Positions 10,728-23,559 are shown, numbered from the stretch's first letter. The stretch is DNA of 64,000 nt from Acanthosepion lycidas (GCA_963932145.1 OZ010573.1:92145520-92209519); one strand, 5' to 3'. Notes: a model not told the origin generated them from the sequence alone. Numbers and translations are program-made.

Positions 10728-13420
10728 ATCGGTATCACCTCAGGCATGGCACTAATGCGACTAAATCAGAAGGGATTACTGGATCTAGAAGGATTAGAAA
10801 CAGAAACATTAATGATGAGCAGGAAGAAAAGAACGCAATCAGGTGGACAGTAGATAGCGATCCACATTGCATTTAAATTTTTGCAGATTGAAGTTGGCTG
10901 GAAACCGTGAAGCCAGAAGGGAGTTCCACAAGCGAGAAATATGTGGGAAGAAACTGTTAGGATTGAACTTGCGGCTACATATACCCAGCTCATCTGTAAA
11001 TTGGTGACATCTCGACGCCAATCTAGTACTGCGCTTAAATTCATAAAGTCTTGGTACCATAGGGAAGAGTTTATCCGAACAATTTCCATAAAATATTTAT
11101 AGAAAAGACATAGAGAGGTAACCTTATGGCTGTGGGAAAATCACGGAATTTGAGCCGCTAGATCAGGACAGATAATATTGCAGATTCTTCTTTTGATCTT
11201 ACCAAGAAGCTCAAGGTAAATAGCCGGGACACCGGACCATATGTGTCAGCAATATTCTAAGCATGGACGAATGGTAGACTTATAGATATATAAGAAAAAT
11301 TATCTCGCCCGAAATAGTGAACCGACTTTCTTAGCAGTTGACCTAGCAATGGATACAATAAAGTCTTTCCACCTCATATCAGCAGAGAACATGAGCCCGA
11401 ATGGTGCAACGAGTCACTGCTGGAGGTTAGCATCAGTCATGTTGATGGAAGGCAATTAATTGAGAGAAGTTTAGTTTTGGAGGCTCTGAAAATAACAAAC
11501 CATATTTTGCACCAGTTAACTACGGACGTGGTCATTCTTGACATCCGCTGCCATTTCGACCTTGTAAGAGTGATAAGCCTGTCTATCGAGGCAGGAGTAA
11601 ATTGTTGTGTCCTCAGCGTAGATACAAAAAGTTGAGAGCTGATGTCTACACGAAGGTCAGTAATGAAAATTAAAAATACAGTAGGACCAAAGATGGAGCC
11701 CTGGGGACAACTGAGTTACGACAAAAGGATCTAGACGAGTAACCGTTCAGGATAACTTTCATTTCACGATTTGATAGGAAATATTGGGTCAGTTTAAAAA
11801 ATGTCCGGTGACATCGTAACATTTCAGCTTGTGGGGAAGACCTGAGTGGTAGACCCTTTTGAGATATCTGCTACAGCAGCGCAGCCTCACTTATTTATCT
11901 AGAACATGATAAATTCTGTCCGCAAATATAATCAGTACATCAGTAACTGACCGAAAGAAATAAAAGCCAGCTTGCTTTTCTGAGAAAAGGCCCTGCGATA
12001 AGAGATGACAAACTAATTCAGCATTGATTAGGGCCTCAAGGAGTTTACCCAAAAGAGATAGAAGGGAATAGGCTGATAGTTCGTATGGTCGGGCAGCTCA
12101 CCAGTTCTTGAAAACTGGAACAACAGATGATAACTTTTACCAGACAGCAAAAAGGAAGCAACGAGGCATTTATTATACAGTTTAGAGAGAACAGGAGCCA
12201 GTTCGGGAGCACATTTATTAATGACTATAACAGCAATACCATCGGGTCCACTTGCTTTGTGGGATCTAGTTTCAAGATGGTAGCAGAAACCATGGAAAGG
12301 GGTATATGCATATCAGTAAAGAGAGACTCAGCAAATATTTCGGATGTTTTAAGAGTAGAGTTTGAAGAGAATTTATAGGCAAAGCACTCAGCTTTACCAG
12401 TAGAGAATGATAACACCTTATATTGATTAAAGAGGTGGGAATAGAGACTTTACACTAACAGGGGATTTGCTCCTTCGAGGACTCGTTTACATTTATTGCG
12501 AGCAGGATCGAATAGGCGCCTGTTCTGACGAGAGCCGTAACGCTGGTATTGTCCAAAATAGAGGTTCCTGTGTGTAGTAGCAGCCAAGCAAACTGGTGTG
12601 AACTATGCAGAGGATTGTGGTTTAACTTGGTATTTCTGAAAAGGGATGACAGCCTCCATGCCGTCTTTGAACCGAGAAGAAATTTCAGTGGTGCAATTTT
12701 CACTTAGGATTTGAAAGACATCATTCCAATTGGCTGCACAGAGAAAATCACGAGTGAATACCAATCAGCATGCTGATAACGAAAAGCGATCTTGTGGATA
12801 GGACGTTCCTATTTAAAAGATTGCTGGAACAAAATATCACTAACTGCCAGAGAGTAGTCAGAATTACCAAGAGGGCAGTTTTGCAAAGCTTGGCAAAAGT
12901 TAGTAGAGGAGGTAAAAATGAATCAAGTAAGAAGCATGATGCTCGGTTTTGCTATGGAAACGAGTACGGAAGTTAACAATTTAACTAACGGATTGGGCAA
13001 TGGAAAAATTTGATATCTGAACACCATCAACATCAGTCTCGTTACTTTGTTTAAGTCATGTGTTGTGGTGAGCATTAAAGTCACCAATAACAAAATGTTC
13101 GCAGATGTGTGGAGGGAAAGTGCATTTTCTATACTGTCACCAATTATGTCTAATACACTGCAGAGCTGGGAAGAAGGGGAGATATAAGAGATATAAGTAA
13201 AAAAAAAGAGTTACTAAGAGTTTATTAACGAAACGCGGAAGACCGTGGTAGAGTAATCTGGGGATTAGAGAAATAATTCCTTGGCCATCAGGAGATTACC
13301 GGGATGTAAACACCAAGGTCTATCGTGTGAATGCTGAAATATTATCGGCAACGGGGAAGATAACCTGGAACCTAGAACTCCTTGGCAGCAATGGAAGAAT
13401 TTAAGTTAGTTTCATGGGGT
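10728..13420 (-). mobile_element. Long degraded APE-type LINE (Jockey/CR1-like), minus strand
   Basis: Read on the minus strand, the 5' part contains an apurinic-type endonuclease motif (HFVIGDFNAHHNT, plus 13030-13110). Then comes the RT N-terminal block KLDPTKQVDPMVLLL, matching the family pattern LDP-KA-GPDGI (plus 12225-12285). A shifted QGSxLGPxLF region lies near 11690, and the catalytic box reads YAED (plus 11609-11620) where YADD is expected. The C-terminal end reads SRLWNSLLASRFPANFNLQKFKCNVDRYL (plus 10840-10960). The 3' UTR ends at the CACCTCAGGCATGGCACTAATG block near 10728, which recurs at the ends of related fragments. APE at the N-terminus separates it from the RLE LINEs further on. 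Many frameshifts show an old, dead copy. Clade assignment is by eye. Confidence 0.78.
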
Positions 13421-14640
13421 GGGAGCAAAGATATCGGGCGGCCGTTGCAAGAGAAAAGATTCTACGCTGCCAAAGCTGGAACGAATATCAAAAATATTAC
13501 AGAAAAAGGGCTGTGTGTGTAGGTGATTATTTCTTTACTAGTTTAGCTGTATTTCTTTTTGTTGTGTTTTTCATTAATTTCGTTTTGAAGAGAGAGATAG
13601 AGAAAAAAATTCCCACCGTAACTGTCACTATCTCTCGTCCATGTTAATATAAAACAGTAAGAGCATGGCTTAGAACAGGATATAGTAAGGACTCAGGGTT
13701 GCCCACCCAAACATGAAAACTCACCTACCCATGCAAGACATGACACAACAAATACCACAATATTATGCAATTGTTGATCAGAACAGCATCTGTAAGCTCT
13801 ACCAAAGTGTTCCGGTTGCTAACGACCAGTAGGAAACAATAGCCAGCAAACTTCCAATCCGGTACCCTAACAAGGGAAAGTCACAGCCACTAGCGAGTCA
13901 TATCCCCAAAAAGTTAATACTGTTAAAATCACTGTGGCTCTGATAGAAGAAAAAGAACCAGTAAACCATATCCTTGACAGAAAACGAGGGATGAACCACT
14001 ACTCCTGTTCAATCAATATGGAAGGTGTTCGGACCGGATTAAATTTACAAGCATTTTGATACATTATAATCGTTCAGAGAAAAAAATAAAAAATGTAGTT
14101 GTATAGTCTATCAGTGAATTGAATATTCTTTAATTAAACATTCCATGAAAATTCCTAAATAAATGGCAACCCAAAGCTGCCCTACGTACCGACAACTTCT
14201 CAACTCATCTCTAATTATTTTTGCAAGTTCACAACATTAATTAGATGATATATTAGAAAAGTATCAGTTAAATATTGCTGAAAACTTAAATCACTTGCTG
14301 ATTTTAGCTGGTTTAAGAAGGAGCAGTAATTACTCGAAAAAGTCGTTTGGTTTTCCTGAAAGAGTTAATAGTAGATAGATTCCATCCAATCCCGTCATGT
14401 ATCTGGTATATTCTTTGGATGACATCCGATTTTTTATGCCGTTCAAAAACATTTGTTTCGCTTACAGACAATCGCTTACATTTCATGTTTATATTACGTA
14501 TACATTTTCTATAGAAACAGTTATATTTTCTTTTCTTAACTGTGACAAAACTTGATATGCGATCTAGAAGGGAATGTAAATTTTTAACCTATTAACTAGA
14601 GTACGACGACGTTTTACAGAATATAAAAATAAAAATGACA
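13421..14640. other. No recognised feature
   Basis: 13640-14040 is somewhat GC-richer and might be the 5' end of the minus-strand LINE, but no motif supports that. The remainder is AT-rich. Confidence 0.5.
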
Positions 14641-14890
14641 CTTATAATCTAGATACAGTTAAAAATGCTACAACACATAACGAGGAAAGAGAAAATTTGA
14701 CACTCACAAGAATATTGAAGGCAAGAGGGGCAGATGGAATCTGTGCATAACGTACCTAACGACCTTGTGTATACTGCTGGCATAGATTAGGGGGAAAAAG
14801 CAAAACGATAAACTTTATTAAGAGCTAAAAAGGACAGGGAATTGTGGAAAGCCAAGATCGCATACGTCTTTAAGAGACAGCGTATAAACA
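14640..14890 (+). mobile_element. LINE C-terminal tail fragment (same family as 5.7 kb)
   Basis: Blocks matching ATAACGAGGAAAGAG, the ACGACCTTGTG...GGCATAGA segment and GGACAGGGAATTGTGGAAAG (ending in A-tract 14888-14897) follow the order at 5.7 kb. Translation near 14830 reads KDRELWKAKIAYVF. Decayed. Confidence 0.58.
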
Positions 14891-15119
14891 AAAAAAGGAT
14901 ACATTTGAGGCATTTTTCGTTGACTAATGTAAATATTATGATGGATATTTCAGTAATTCAAGATTAAAAAATGAACTCATATGCAAGAGTGACTTCATAG
15001 ATATGTGTTAAAACTGATGGAAATTATTTAGAAGACATGGTTTTGATATTTTGGTCAATTTACCTCGTTATATCGTTGATTATTCTAAACTTAATTGCTA
15101 TCATTCTCAAGAAATGTTC

Positions 15120-15800
15120 CAGTCATAGCAATATGACATTAAGTCAATTGCCTCGTCCACTGCAAGGAAAGTTGGCTCCCTGTACCGCGCCAGGAAATTT
15201 TTCTCCATGGAATCGATCCTCCAGATCTACAAATCAACAATTCGCCCTTGCATGGAGTATTGCTGCCATATATGGTCTGGTGCACCTTCTGTTTGCCTCG
15301 GAGTTCTTGATAGGCTCAAGAGGCAGATATGCAATATAATTGGCGCTGCTCTGGCATCTCGTCTACAGTCACTTTCTCACAGACGCGCCGTCGCCTCTCT
15401 CTGTCTATTCTACAAATACTTTCATGGTAATTGCTCCGAGGAGCTGCATTCGCTGGTTCCCAGACTTTATGAGTTCAAGCGCCCTACGAGGCTGGCATCG
15501 CGCTCTCACCCCTTCACTGTCGAAACTCCTAAATGTAGCCATCTTTTCTACTCTAATAGCTTCATGTCTCGCACCTCTCGCCTGTTGAACTCTCTTCCCT
15601 ATTCCAGTTTCCCTGGGAGCTATAATCTCCAGCTATTCAACTGTAATGTCAATCGACATCTCCAGTTGCCTTGATCTATCCACTACCCTTCTCCTCATAC
15701 TCTCTTCTATCACTCCTATCTGATCTCGCTCTATATTTTCTATAACCCCTTGCGTCCTAGTGGCTTCCTGCCTTGCTTGGGGTGAAATGCCTAAAAAAAA
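15120..15800 (+). mobile_element. APE-type LINE C-terminal fragment with 3' UTR and A-tail
   Basis: The frame at 15207-15674 reads MESILQIYKSTIRPCMEYCC... and ends ...SRLLNSLPYSSFPGSYNLQLF, the conserved end of the same LINE family as the long minus-strand copy. Upstream, KSIASSTARKVGSLYRARKFF (from about 15135) is also the family's. A 120-bp 3' UTR with TGGCTTCCTGCCTTGCTTGG follows, then AAAAAAAAA at about 15790. The C-terminal 150 codons are intact, so this is the best-preserved copy of the family in the window. Confidence 0.82.
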
Positions 15801-15989
15801 AATATATATGTATATATATATCGGTCACTGAGAAATCTGTACTAAAATTTGAAAGCTACTATTAAAACTTTCGATCATTCACTTTGCACTCTACGTATGC
15901 TGTACAAACCTCTATTTTTAGTTACAATTTTATATTACATTAAAAAAAATAAGGGTATCAGCTTCTTCCTTCTGCAATGCTAGATCCAA

Positions 15990-16265
15990 TCTATATATAA
16001 AATTCCCTGACTTTCGCTAGTCTGTCCGTCCGTTAGTCACAACTTCTAAAACGGCCATATATTGACTGATCGAAACGAAATTTTGAGGAGAAATGCAAAT
16101 CGGTATTGCGACACAAATGAAGTTTATTACTAAGCTATCCGAATATCCATTCGAATGGAAGAGAATCCAGTTTCCAATTCTCCTTGTATTTACGAGAACT
16201 ATAAACAAATCACAAGTCCAAATGCTTCAACAATGTGGAAATTGGCTCCAGAAAGAATAATTTAC
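15990..16265 (+). repeat. Possible Helitron-like or other dispersed repeat end
   Basis: TCTATATATAAAATTCCCTG followed by CTGTCCGTCCGTTAGTCAC and an AAACGGCC block is a common start of dispersed repeats in invertebrate genomes, some of them Helitrons. A related start is at 9298. No 3' hairpin or CTRR end was located. Confidence 0.3.
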
Positions 16266-19090
16266 GTATGGCCAGTTATAGGCTGCGTACGTGAAATTAG
16301 AAAATTCCAAGAAATTATTCTTCCATGTTAAAAAGTAAAAAAGAAATTTTCTTAAAAATATATTGTTTAACATGAAGTCTTATAAAATCAAATTAAAGCA
16401 ATTATTAGACTATGAAGTAGGGACATTGTCAGAGAATTTTTCCAGAGAAATCAGTTGATGTAAATTTCATCGATTGGTTTGCGAAACAGAACGAAATGTA
16501 GTGTTTGTAATCTCGACAAAAATGTTAGCGATAACGTCAACAATACTAAATATTGCATATATCAGTAAAGATCCTACTCAGAGATAGGCAGCTGTGGAAG
16601 GAAACACTACATGAAAACACTAGCTATCATTGTGTTCTTTTTTTCGTCCGATGTGTGACGTGTACAATAGAAACACGATAAAAATAAGTAAAAGGAATGA
16701 CAAGAAGAACAACTAAGTTTTATAGTAAACATAAAAAAGTTTTTATTTTAATTTATTTTTTGTGGCAAGGGCTAAAAAAAAAAAATAAAATAAAAACTTA
16801 ACGGCAAGGATTTAAAAAAAAATACTTCAAAATAACATAAGTCGGGAGTTGCTGTATTTTTGTGGTATTGTTTACATGTTTGGTCAGCAAATGTTAGTAA
16901 ACGAACTACTGTGAAGCCTATTTCTTCAACAACTGACTTCGCAAGCCGACTCCCTTAATCTGACGCGTACAAATACCCAGTTGAAGAACTTCACTTTGTA
17001 AGGTCATTCGACTACAACAAATAGTCCATTGCAGTCTTTGAGCCAGAACTCTTTGTAAAAATAGATTCCTTAACAGATGTCATTCTTATGTAATTCATTC
17101 TTTTGTTTTAAGCTGAGAGTAATTTCAGCGTCATTTGTAATGACAAACCTGTATAAATTTTGAAATATACCATACATATTTGATGAACATAAGATATAGT
17201 ATACTCAAAAGATAAAGTGGAATACGGAGGGTCAAAGGAAAACAGCAAATAATCAGCATAAAGAACTTATATAAACGAATGACGTAGGATAGACTGGAGG
17301 AATAGTCATCAGAGAATGATTAGTTTAATTGACGATAATTAGTAAGTTGTAGATAGCCACGACACCCAAGCTGTAAAGGGGCACGACATATAAAAGAAGA
17401 TATACATAATCAGTTATATAATATATGAGCATATATTTGTGGGAATTATTCAGCTTTCGAAGAATAATTGCTGTATTTGTTTAAAATGAAGAAACGCATT
17501 CCTGTTATGAAATGAAGTATGTGCGTTTGGGCAAGGAGACGGAATAGCTAAGTTAATGAAAGGCAACACTCAAGCGTGTAGATTTGATGTCATATTTCTT
17601 CATTCCCATAGAGAATTATTACCAAACGCAAATTTTAATTTGAATCCGTACTCATAGCGCATAAAGTAAGCGGATTATTTTTACAATGTCATAAATTTCA
17701 GTTGAAAACAAGAAGACTTGAGACATGAAATAACACAATCTTACAATTATGTAACTTTTAAGACTCAGTATTGAAGTAAATGCTTATAATCAACTTTATA
17801 TTATATACCTTCTTTACATTGGAACTCCAAGTGCCGGTACGGTAAAGTTTGATTTAATGGGCCAAGTTTAATCAAGGAAACAAATTTTAGGCAGACGACG
17901 ACAACGACAACGTCAACGAAGACAAGCAAGAATCCAATTTAAGATGATACATATTCGCGTCCTGATTTCGTCGTTAGATAGATTGCGGTTATTAAATTAA
18001 TGGACATCGACTTTCTTTAAGGTCTATTAAAAATAATTACATGGGCATTTTATCTGTTTTCTATCCAGTTGCTTTCTTGATTATGTGTTACGACAAGGCA
18101 TTTATATTTCAAGAGCAAAATCAAAAGAAAACTCGCGGACGAAATTTCATTATTTATTATTAACTTTTTCTTTATTGAATGTGTGTCTAACGAACATGAA
18201 GCTGTATACTGTCGTTTTGAGTAGAAATTGATTTCGTTTCTCCAGAAATAACTTTAGAAAAATATCATAGTATGCTTAACCAGTATGAATTCGAACATGG
18301 CAACTTCAATTTTCTATCACTCATACTTTTCATCTGCAATAGAAACAATCAAACATCCTCAACGCTTTTAGTTTTTAGACTTATTATTGACAGACGGAGA
18401 ATAATAATATAAGAGCATAGATGATATGGTGTCAATAGCAGACAAAGAAAAATGCGCGAAGTCTGCCATTTCGTTTTCAGAATGAGAAAAATACCAATCA
18501 AAATGGAATAAACACACTTAAAAATAAATGGATTGGGTCGACAGTATAAAAACCATTAGAAAGGAAACAAATATTCACAAGTTGTTATTTTTTTGGAGAA
18601 GCAAAATATTCCACCCTAAACAAGAGGAAAACTCACTAACTGGGAGGGGGATGAAGACAAAAAAATATTTGGTAGGAAAATAAAAGGAGTAATCTCTGCA
18701 ATATAAAAATTGTAAAAATATTATAAAAACAGGAATTTCGCAAGAGATTAAAGATAGTCCAGTGTCGGATGCTGCAATAAGTAACCAGCAAGTAACATGC
18801 TTAACCGGGGTTGGGCGTCGAAGGGAATTTCATCACCAGATAGTCATTTCAAGAACCAGAAAATATAATCATGTTTTTTTTAATACCAAATACCTCCCCA
18901 ATACAAAGCCGGAGAGTCACTCAAAGTAGAGGGTTATTGTCTGGTGTTTTGTGATTATGGGAAAAGCAAGAACTGAATTTCATGGGTTTATGCAGTTAAG
19001 ATAAGTGTTAACACTAGACTTCTAGAGGTGAAGATTTTAGTGATTGGGAAAACATCCTGCCGTGAGTGAGTTTCATAAAGCAACAGTTCT
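16266..19090. other. No recognised gene; AT-rich intron or intergenic DNA
   Basis: Both strands were read for exon-like blocks, tRNA heads and transposon motifs; only the GGGCCAAGTT segment at 17820-17875 recurs (at 21.3 kb). Confidence 0.5.
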
Positions 19091-19570
19091 TATTAAAAAA
19101 ACTCTGTCCGAATGGAACTTACCTCTTACTATTGGAATACGAAGGGAATGTGGATGAGTCACAATTGTGTACGTGGCACGGCCCGTACCAATTGTAAAGG
19201 TCAGTTTTAGTGGGATTAAAACCTGCCAAGTAAGAAGCGATAGAGCAGCGAACGATTCGTGACTTTTCATCTGGAGGAAAGCGTGGTAGGATGGAAAATA
19301 TTTCATCAGTCACGTAGGCGCCTTTGAACTCTATCAAGATAAGTAAGTGTGACCTGGGTGAGTCCAGTCAATATAAGACCGCAATACTCCATTTTTGGCC
19401 TGATTTGGCTCTTATAAAGATAGAGTATAGTTTCAGATATTACTGAAGCAGTAAAAATGAACCAACCATTTTTTCAGCATCTTTAGCAATATATCTGGTA
19501 TATTGCTAAAGATGCTGAAAAAATTGCTGAATGCAATGTAATATCAATTCTCCTATTTGGCAGTTACCTT
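19090..19570 (-). mobile_element. APE-type LINE RT C-terminal fragment
   Basis: Minus-strand reading around plus 19330-19430 gives KSQIRPKMEYCGL and LTYLDRVQRR, matching the IYKSTIRPCMEYC...LDRLKRQ block of the better copy at 15.2 kb. A perfect 25-bp fold-back lies inside it (19469-19523). Badly decayed. Confidence 0.6.
19469..19523. repeat. Perfect 25-bp fold-back
   Basis: Arms 19469-19493 and 19499-19523 are exact complements around TCTGG. One arm continues a LINE-derived reading, so this may be a template-switch product. Confidence 0.8.
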
Positions 19571-19603
19571 AAAGATTGAGAGGAATCTAACAGAAATATA
19601 GTT

Positions 19604-19708
19604 CACTATTTGCATTATTCGGATTACTGTCCTCATCTTTGTCGTCATATTTATTAAATAAATATGGCGACAAAGATTCGGACAATAGTCCGAATAATGT
19701 AAATAGTG
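19604..19708. repeat. Inverted pair of the retroelement tail (50-bp arms)
   Basis: Left arm 19604-19653 and right arm 19658-19708 are near-complements (CACTATTTGCATTATTCGG against CCGAATAATGTAAATAGTG). Each arm equals the tail of the 30.2-kb element. Spacer about 4 bp. Confidence 0.72.
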
Positions 19709-19839
19709 TACATAATACCACATCTCAGAAATATAGACAGATACAGAAATATAGTTCTACAAAAGGATACTGAGAATACAATAACCAGATTATGTGAGCA
19801 TCGGAGAAGGTTTTATTAAATTCTGAAAAAAAAAAGGTA

Positions 19840-20115
19840 TTTAATGACAAATGAACACTTTTTGGGATTCATAATGAGGAAAGAGGGCTTGGAGAGCTTC
19901 ACACTCACCGGTCATACTGAACACAAAAGAGACAGTAGCGAACAGCGATTAACCTACCTATCGATCACGCGTAAATGGAAAGCAGAACAGATAATGAGAA
20001 GGAGAGTAAGGAGTAAAATATTTAGAGGCGTTACAAATGATAAGAAGTTGGGGAGAGTCATGATAGCCCAGGTCCCGAAGAGACACAATATAGAAGAAAT
20101 AGAAGCTTCAGTCGA
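19840..20115 (+). mobile_element. LINE C-terminal tail fragment, partly open
   Basis: The open frame 19844-20179 begins MTNEHFLGFIMRKEGLESFTLTGHTEHKRD, the HIMRKESLE-LTLTG-EGKR pattern typical of this C-terminal domain. It then shifts near KWKAEQ and ends with a MIAQVPKRHN-like piece in place of MIAYVLKGHN. The 111-codon frame is therefore a transposon remnant and not a host gene. Confidence 0.65.
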
Positions 20116-20194
20116 TAGCGTCCCAGACTCTAATCAGTCTTTTGTTCCCTACAGCAATCTTCCAAGAACTCTTACGTAGGACTATTACCTTGTT

Positions 20195-20510
20195 CAAAAT
20201 GAAATTGTTTCATTTCTTGATAACTTACGGTGAGAAGACGAAAGAAAGAAGCGGGAGAATGAATTATCACACGTGAGGGAAAATAAATTATTTGTATAGA
20301 ACTTCCGGTTACAACTAGCAATTTCAAATGAAATCATCAGGCTTAGCTGCCAGTCTAATACTGCACTTAATTCCTGAAGTTGAGGTACCAATGACGAAAG
20401 ATAATCAAAACCATTACCGTAAAAACATGTATAGAAAAGCCCCGCGAGATTTATGTTACGGCGGTGGGAAAGTGACTGAAGCCGATATGCTAGGTCAGGA
20501 CCGACAACTT
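20195..20510 (-). mobile_element. APE-type LINE C-terminal fragment
   Basis: Minus-strand reading MVPQLQELSAVLDWQLSLM...SFSRFFLSSSHRKLSRNE corresponds to the stretch before the FPGSYNLQLF end in the 15.2-kb copy. The next block, GTGGGAAAGTGACTGAAGCC near 20465, also occurs at 22.8 and 37.3 kb. The frame is shifted in several places. Confidence 0.55.
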
Positions 20511-20770
20511 TGCTTATTCTTCAGTGGATTTTGTACAAAATCAATCTTTTGTTACTCTAATTGACTTTTAACACATTACCATCACTATTTATTCATGCTC
20601 TGTTTCCCATTCCGCCAAACCACTTAACTAGCATACGAACATTTTCCTTTTGCAATTTCTTGCCGCCAGTATGCCTTGTGAATGTTGAATTATCCTGATC
20701 TACTTTCCTCATATTATATTCCCGAAACTGCTCATGTGCCTCCTTATTATAAATTTACTTAACCAAAAAT
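20430..20770 (+). repeat. Local duplication block A, copy 1
   Basis: Matches 22838-23150 almost throughout, e.g. GGGAAAGTGACTGAAGCCGA, CATTTTCCTTTTGC, and CCTGATCTACTTTCCTCATA. Includes the end of a minus-strand LINE fragment. Confidence 0.7.
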
Positions 20771-21237
20771 CTCGAGTCATCTTCTTAAATGCCATTATCT
20801 TTTTTTAGATCAAGCATTAAACATGGCTTCGAGAGAATGAAAACTGTAGGTCTTAGCATGGCCACCATTCTTCGAAACATGTGGACAGGCGCTACAAAAT
20901 TATAAATGAAAAATTGTCACAAATAGCAGAAACCACATCACAGTAGCACATTCGCAATTAACAGCAATTAAAATGGATACATTTTGTAACTCGATATAAT
21001 CAAGATATTATTTTTTACGCTAATTTAAACAAAAGGTTAGTAAAGAATGGCCCATCAATAGTGAAAAGAGTGATAACAGCTACTGGGAATGAGAAATATA
21101 TTATCCAGTATTATTTTACGAGAATGATTTCATATATTTCAACCGGAAGTAACACTGACTTCACTTTCAATAATTGGAAAATTTTAATCACAAAAAGGGC
21201 TAATATTACCATTAATATAAGAGACGAGAGTAGATAC

Positions 21238-21430
21238 TAAACTTGTCACCCCAATTTGCGGGATATGGCAAAATACCGCTTTTAATTGGGGAACTCAAGT
21301 TCCTGCACATGGGCCAAGTTAAAAAAAATTACCATATCTACGCAAACACTGTCGAACTGGCGTCGATATTCCACCGATCCTCCCTCTTGATCAATGAGGG
21401 AGGTGCTGCCGCAAAGTTGGAATCATCGGG
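21238..21430 (+). other. GC-richer dispersed segment, unassigned
   Basis: CCAATTTGCGGGATATGGC...GGAACTCAAGTTCCTGCACATGG and GGGCCAAGTT share wording with 17820-17875 (GGAACTCCAAGTGCCGGTAC...GGGCCAAGTT). Probably a worn repeat; a small palindrome GGAACTCAAGTTCC is inside. Confidence 0.35.
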
Positions 21431-22637
21431 CCCAGGTAGCCTTTATTTATTTTTTATGTTCCGAAGACAAACACATTTTATTTTATAATCATTTCACTAC
21501 AAGCAATGCGATAATACCACTACGACGGAAGGGTCTACCTGAAGTGAAAGTAAATGAAAAGAGTTTAGAAGGAACAGGAAACATGAAATAAACCGCTAAT
21601 CTTTTTTCAAAAAGCAGGGGAAGAATGTAAACTGGACGATAGGCGAACCTACTTCAAATGTTAGATAGTAAACTTTGATCACAGTGTGATACCTAGCGAA
21701 TGAAGAATGGCATAATCGAGCAGCACTAGTTGTTCGGACAATAAATGCCGAATGTTTTCGCATTATGAAACGGGTAATAGAAACATTGCCATATTATTTT
21801 TTTTTTATATCAATGTCATTGACAGAAGTTATTTTTTTTTTTAGTCCTTATGGTGAAAATAATTAATGTTGTTTTGCTTTTTGTTTCTTGTAAACTAAAA
21901 ATAAAATTTAAAAAAATCTCTGAATCAAATCCATCCTGGAGTGTGTTGTGTTCTGTCAAGCTGCGTTGACCAAGACCCACAAATTCTACAGCGTCACCGA
22001 TGCCTATATTGACTCTACGACTCGAAAGAGTTACGGGACTCGTGATCGTAATTATATGTAAAAGGGTCTGCTTCTTTGAAATATTTAACTTCTATTAACG
22101 AAATGAAAAATATATATTTACGAGTAAAAATTATATATGGTTTAATTTCCAAATTGTCTTACTAGAAATATTTTATAAATTCCAATCGAAAGTGGCACTT
22201 GACCAACAAAAGCCAAATGTTTCTTCATAAGGAAACGATTAATATAATTACCATTTAAACTTCCTTCTAATTTACATGTACAGTACATGTTATTCTTATT
22301 ATTCATCAGTAGATACACGTCTCTGTCGGTTGAACTTTCTCCATCTTTGTGAAGATTCTCCAACATTCACTGCTACATAGGAGATTTGATGTTACATAGC
22401 AGTGCATAACTTTCTTTTATTCGGCAGATATTTTATATCGCTAAATATATTGCATAGTTCTTGGAAGGCAACTTTCGCTATTCTTATGTGTCTTCCTATT
22501 ACTGAGTCACCTTTTCCTCCATGTGTATCACACATCACCGTTGAACTTCTCCATCTACTTGATTTTGACGTCGTCAATATATAACAAACGTGTTGTGCTA
22601 TCTCTTTTGATGGCAACTTTGAATTTTGTCGCCATAA

Positions 22638-22836
22638 TCTTCATATATAGTCCTTTCTTCTTGCTTTCTCCTTTGTGTTGTCTGATAACTCTTTCAGATA
22701 TTCATTGCCTCTTTTAACCCAATAAGCATCGTGGCATAACAATAAGATGGAATTAATTGAAAGACTTTCAACTGTTATATGGTATTGTATCGTGTAGACA
22801 AATATTATATGAAACAAAGAAGTTAGGAATAACCGT
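22638..22836 (+). repeat. Local duplication block B, copy 1
   Basis: Matches 23250-23445: TATATAGTCCTTTCTTCTTG, TCCTTTGTGTTGTCT, CAGATATTCATTGCCTCTT and ATGAAACAAAGAAGTTA-like end. Confidence 0.7.
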
Positions 22837-22837
22837 T

Positions 22838-23150
22838 ACGGCAGTGGGAAAGTGACTGAAGCCGAATTGCCAGGTCAGGACTAACAACGTTGTATATTAT
22901 TCAGTCTGTTTTGTACAAAATTGCGCTTTTGTTGCTCTAATTAACTTTAGACACATTAGTATTACTGTTTGTTCATGCTCTGTCTCCCATTCTCAAAATT
23001 ACCTTAAATCGCATACACACATTTTCCTTTTGCTTTTCTTGCCATCATTATACCCTGTGAGTGTTCAGTCATCCTGATCTACTTTCCTCATATTCTATTC
23101 CCGAAACTGCACATGTGCCTGCGGATTATAAACCTGTTTAACCTATTTTT
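22838..23150 (+). repeat. Local duplication block A, copy 2
   Basis: Second copy of the 20.43-20.77 kb block. It lies directly after block B, giving the order B-A-B' over 800 bp. Confidence 0.7.
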
Positions 23151-23249
23151 AAAAATCAATTCACAATAAGCAAGGCAGCAATGGCGCTATAAAGCATGAG
23201 ACTGCTGGAATTGAAAGAAAATGAAAAGGGTTTAGAAGGAACCGGCAAC

Positions 23250-23445
23250 ATATATAGTCCTTTCTTCTTGTCTTCTCCTTTGTGTTGTCTAAGAGTTCTT
23301 CCAGATATTCATTGCCTCTTAGCCAATAAACATCGTCTCATAACAATAAGTTGGAATTAATTGAAAAACCTACAATTGTTATATGATATTTTATTGTGTA
23401 GTAGTCCAATATTTTGTGAAACAAAGAAGTTATGAACAAACTACA
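23250..23445 (+). repeat. Local duplication block B, copy 2
   Basis: Second copy of 22638-22836, preceded by an 80-bp segment (23160-23250) that resembles 21480-21600 (AAATGAAAAG-GTTTAGAAGGAAC). Confidence 0.68.
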
Positions 23446-23480
23446 GATACAATATAAAATTTTAGGTCGACTATTATTTA

Positions 23481-23558
23481 TTAGGTTGGTGCAAAAATAA
23501 TATCGGTTTTTGACGTATTTATAACGTCAAAAACCGACATTATTTTTAATAATACTAA
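23481..23558. mobile_element. Mariner-type palindromic MITE, right end worn
   Basis: The left TIR is intact (TTAGGTTGGTGC). The right TIR is degraded to TTTTTAATAATACTAA but still ends before TA. The arms show ATCGGTTTTTGACG and its near complement. Confidence 0.78.
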
Positions 23559-23559
23559 T

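Noticed and set aside
15990-16265. Helitron
   Set aside because: Only a suggestive 5' start; no 3' hairpin with CTRR and no Rep/helicase. Kept as a low-confidence repeat.
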